From Tannerellaceae bacterium (GTDB lineage Bacteria; Bacteroidota; Bacteroidia; Bacteroidales; Tannerellaceae), in contig JAITGL010000012.1 of NCBI GenBank assembly GCA_031280645.1, forward strand, positions 1 to 13,271: a stretch of 13,271 nt of DNA. Reading direction: 5' to 3'. Under the pieces are notes generated by a model, which had not been told where the DNA came from, did not search any database, and worked only from the letters and a program-made list of their open reading frames with translations. The translations under genes and the position numbers were made by a program. Positions 13,140 to 13,271 of the stretch are shown here, one piece after another. The stretch's first letter is position 1, and every line of letters starts with the position of its first letter.

Positions 13140-13271
13140 AAATATCAAAGGAAAATCATTCAAGGGATGTGTCCGCTATGTAATGCATGAAGGTGTGGAA
13201 CTGCTCGAAGCGGAAGGTGTATTTGCAGATAGTGCAAAAGATATTATCCGAAGTTTTGCCATGCAGCGATC
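13129..13271 (+). CDS. Relaxase/mobilization nuclease, N-terminal fragment (runs off window)
   Basis: The first 47 residues are visible, beginning MIAKNIKGKSFKGCVRYV and continuing ELLEAEGVFAD...IIRSFAMQR. This is the typical opening of Bacteroides MobB/BmgA-type relaxases of the MobA/VirD2 class (Pfam Relaxase). The SFKG and late II.SF..Q pattern is characteristic. The histidine metal triad and the rest of the domain lie outside the window. The start at 13129 overlaps the mobC end by 11 bp. The full protein would nick oriT and attach covalently to the transferred strand. Confidence 0.88.
   Translation, partial: MIAKNIKGKSFKGCVRYVMHEGVELLEAEGVFADSAKDIIRSFAMQR

Larger units (their letters stand above)
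7424..13271. mobile_element. Integrative mobilizable/conjugative element, left portion (right end outside window)
   Basis: The stretch holds an intact tyrosine recombinase, an excisionase-like HTH gene and its broken paralogue, a DUF3408-like gene, a candidate oriT, mobC and the relaxase start. This is the typical content of Bacteroides mobilizable or conjugative elements. Base composition is visibly more A+T rich than the chromosomal genes before the tRNA. The left boundary is inferred from where the upstream integrase reading frame loses its homology (about 7424). The exact att core was not determined, and the right end lies beyond 13271. No type IV secretion genes are visible here, so whether it is self-transmissible cannot be decided. 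Confidence 0.8.

Overview
The window looks like a Bacteroidales chromosome (Tannerellaceae/Porphyromonadaceae-like is my guess) carrying the end of an integrated mobilizable element. Supporting signs are: promoters with a TAnnTTTG -7 box instead of a sigma70 -10 box, almost no Shine-Dalgarno sequences, a lamin-tail-domain secreted protein with a sorting-domain-like C-terminus, a DUF3575/DUF3868 gene pair, and Bacteroidetes-type integrases and mobilization genes. All family assignments come from reading the translated sequence, without any database search.

Positions 1-6250 are host chromosome with fairly high G+C. They hold a 41-bp tandem repeat array cut by the window edge, a leftward asd-TPR operon, and a divergent gene for a 759-residue secreted protein. 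Then come an intergenic region with inverted repeats, a translationally coupled pair of envelope genes (DUF3575 then DUF3868), and tRNA-Phe with its own promoter and terminator.

From about 6250 onward the sequence turns more A+T rich and becomes mobile. First is a tyrosine recombinase gene truncated before its catalytic HxxR...H...Y block. Next to it is the left end of a second element with an intact recombinase of the same family, coupled to a small HTH-like gene. A strong bidirectional terminator at 9555-9601 separates these from a leftward set: an excisionase-like HTH gene, a paralogous HTH gene with an in-frame TGA, a DUF3408-like gene with an in-frame TGA near its 5' end, and a large unrecognised gene whose last ~30 codons appear to be frameshifted. 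A structured non-coding region of about 500 bp follows (candidate oriT), then mobC and the start of a relaxase running off the window.

Functionally, the right half reads as an integrative mobilizable (or conjugative) element: integrase and Xis-like proteins for integration and excision, and MobC plus relaxase acting at the upstream oriT for transfer. The truncated integrase beside the complete one suggests serial or nested integration next to tRNA-Phe. Several lesions in consecutive leftward genes suggest that this copy is decaying, or that the assembly contains errors. I did not find a clearly new defence or metabolic system. The most notable items are the oriT-like repeat array, the lesion cluster, the broken coding frame at 9332-9547 and the 41-bp palindromic array.
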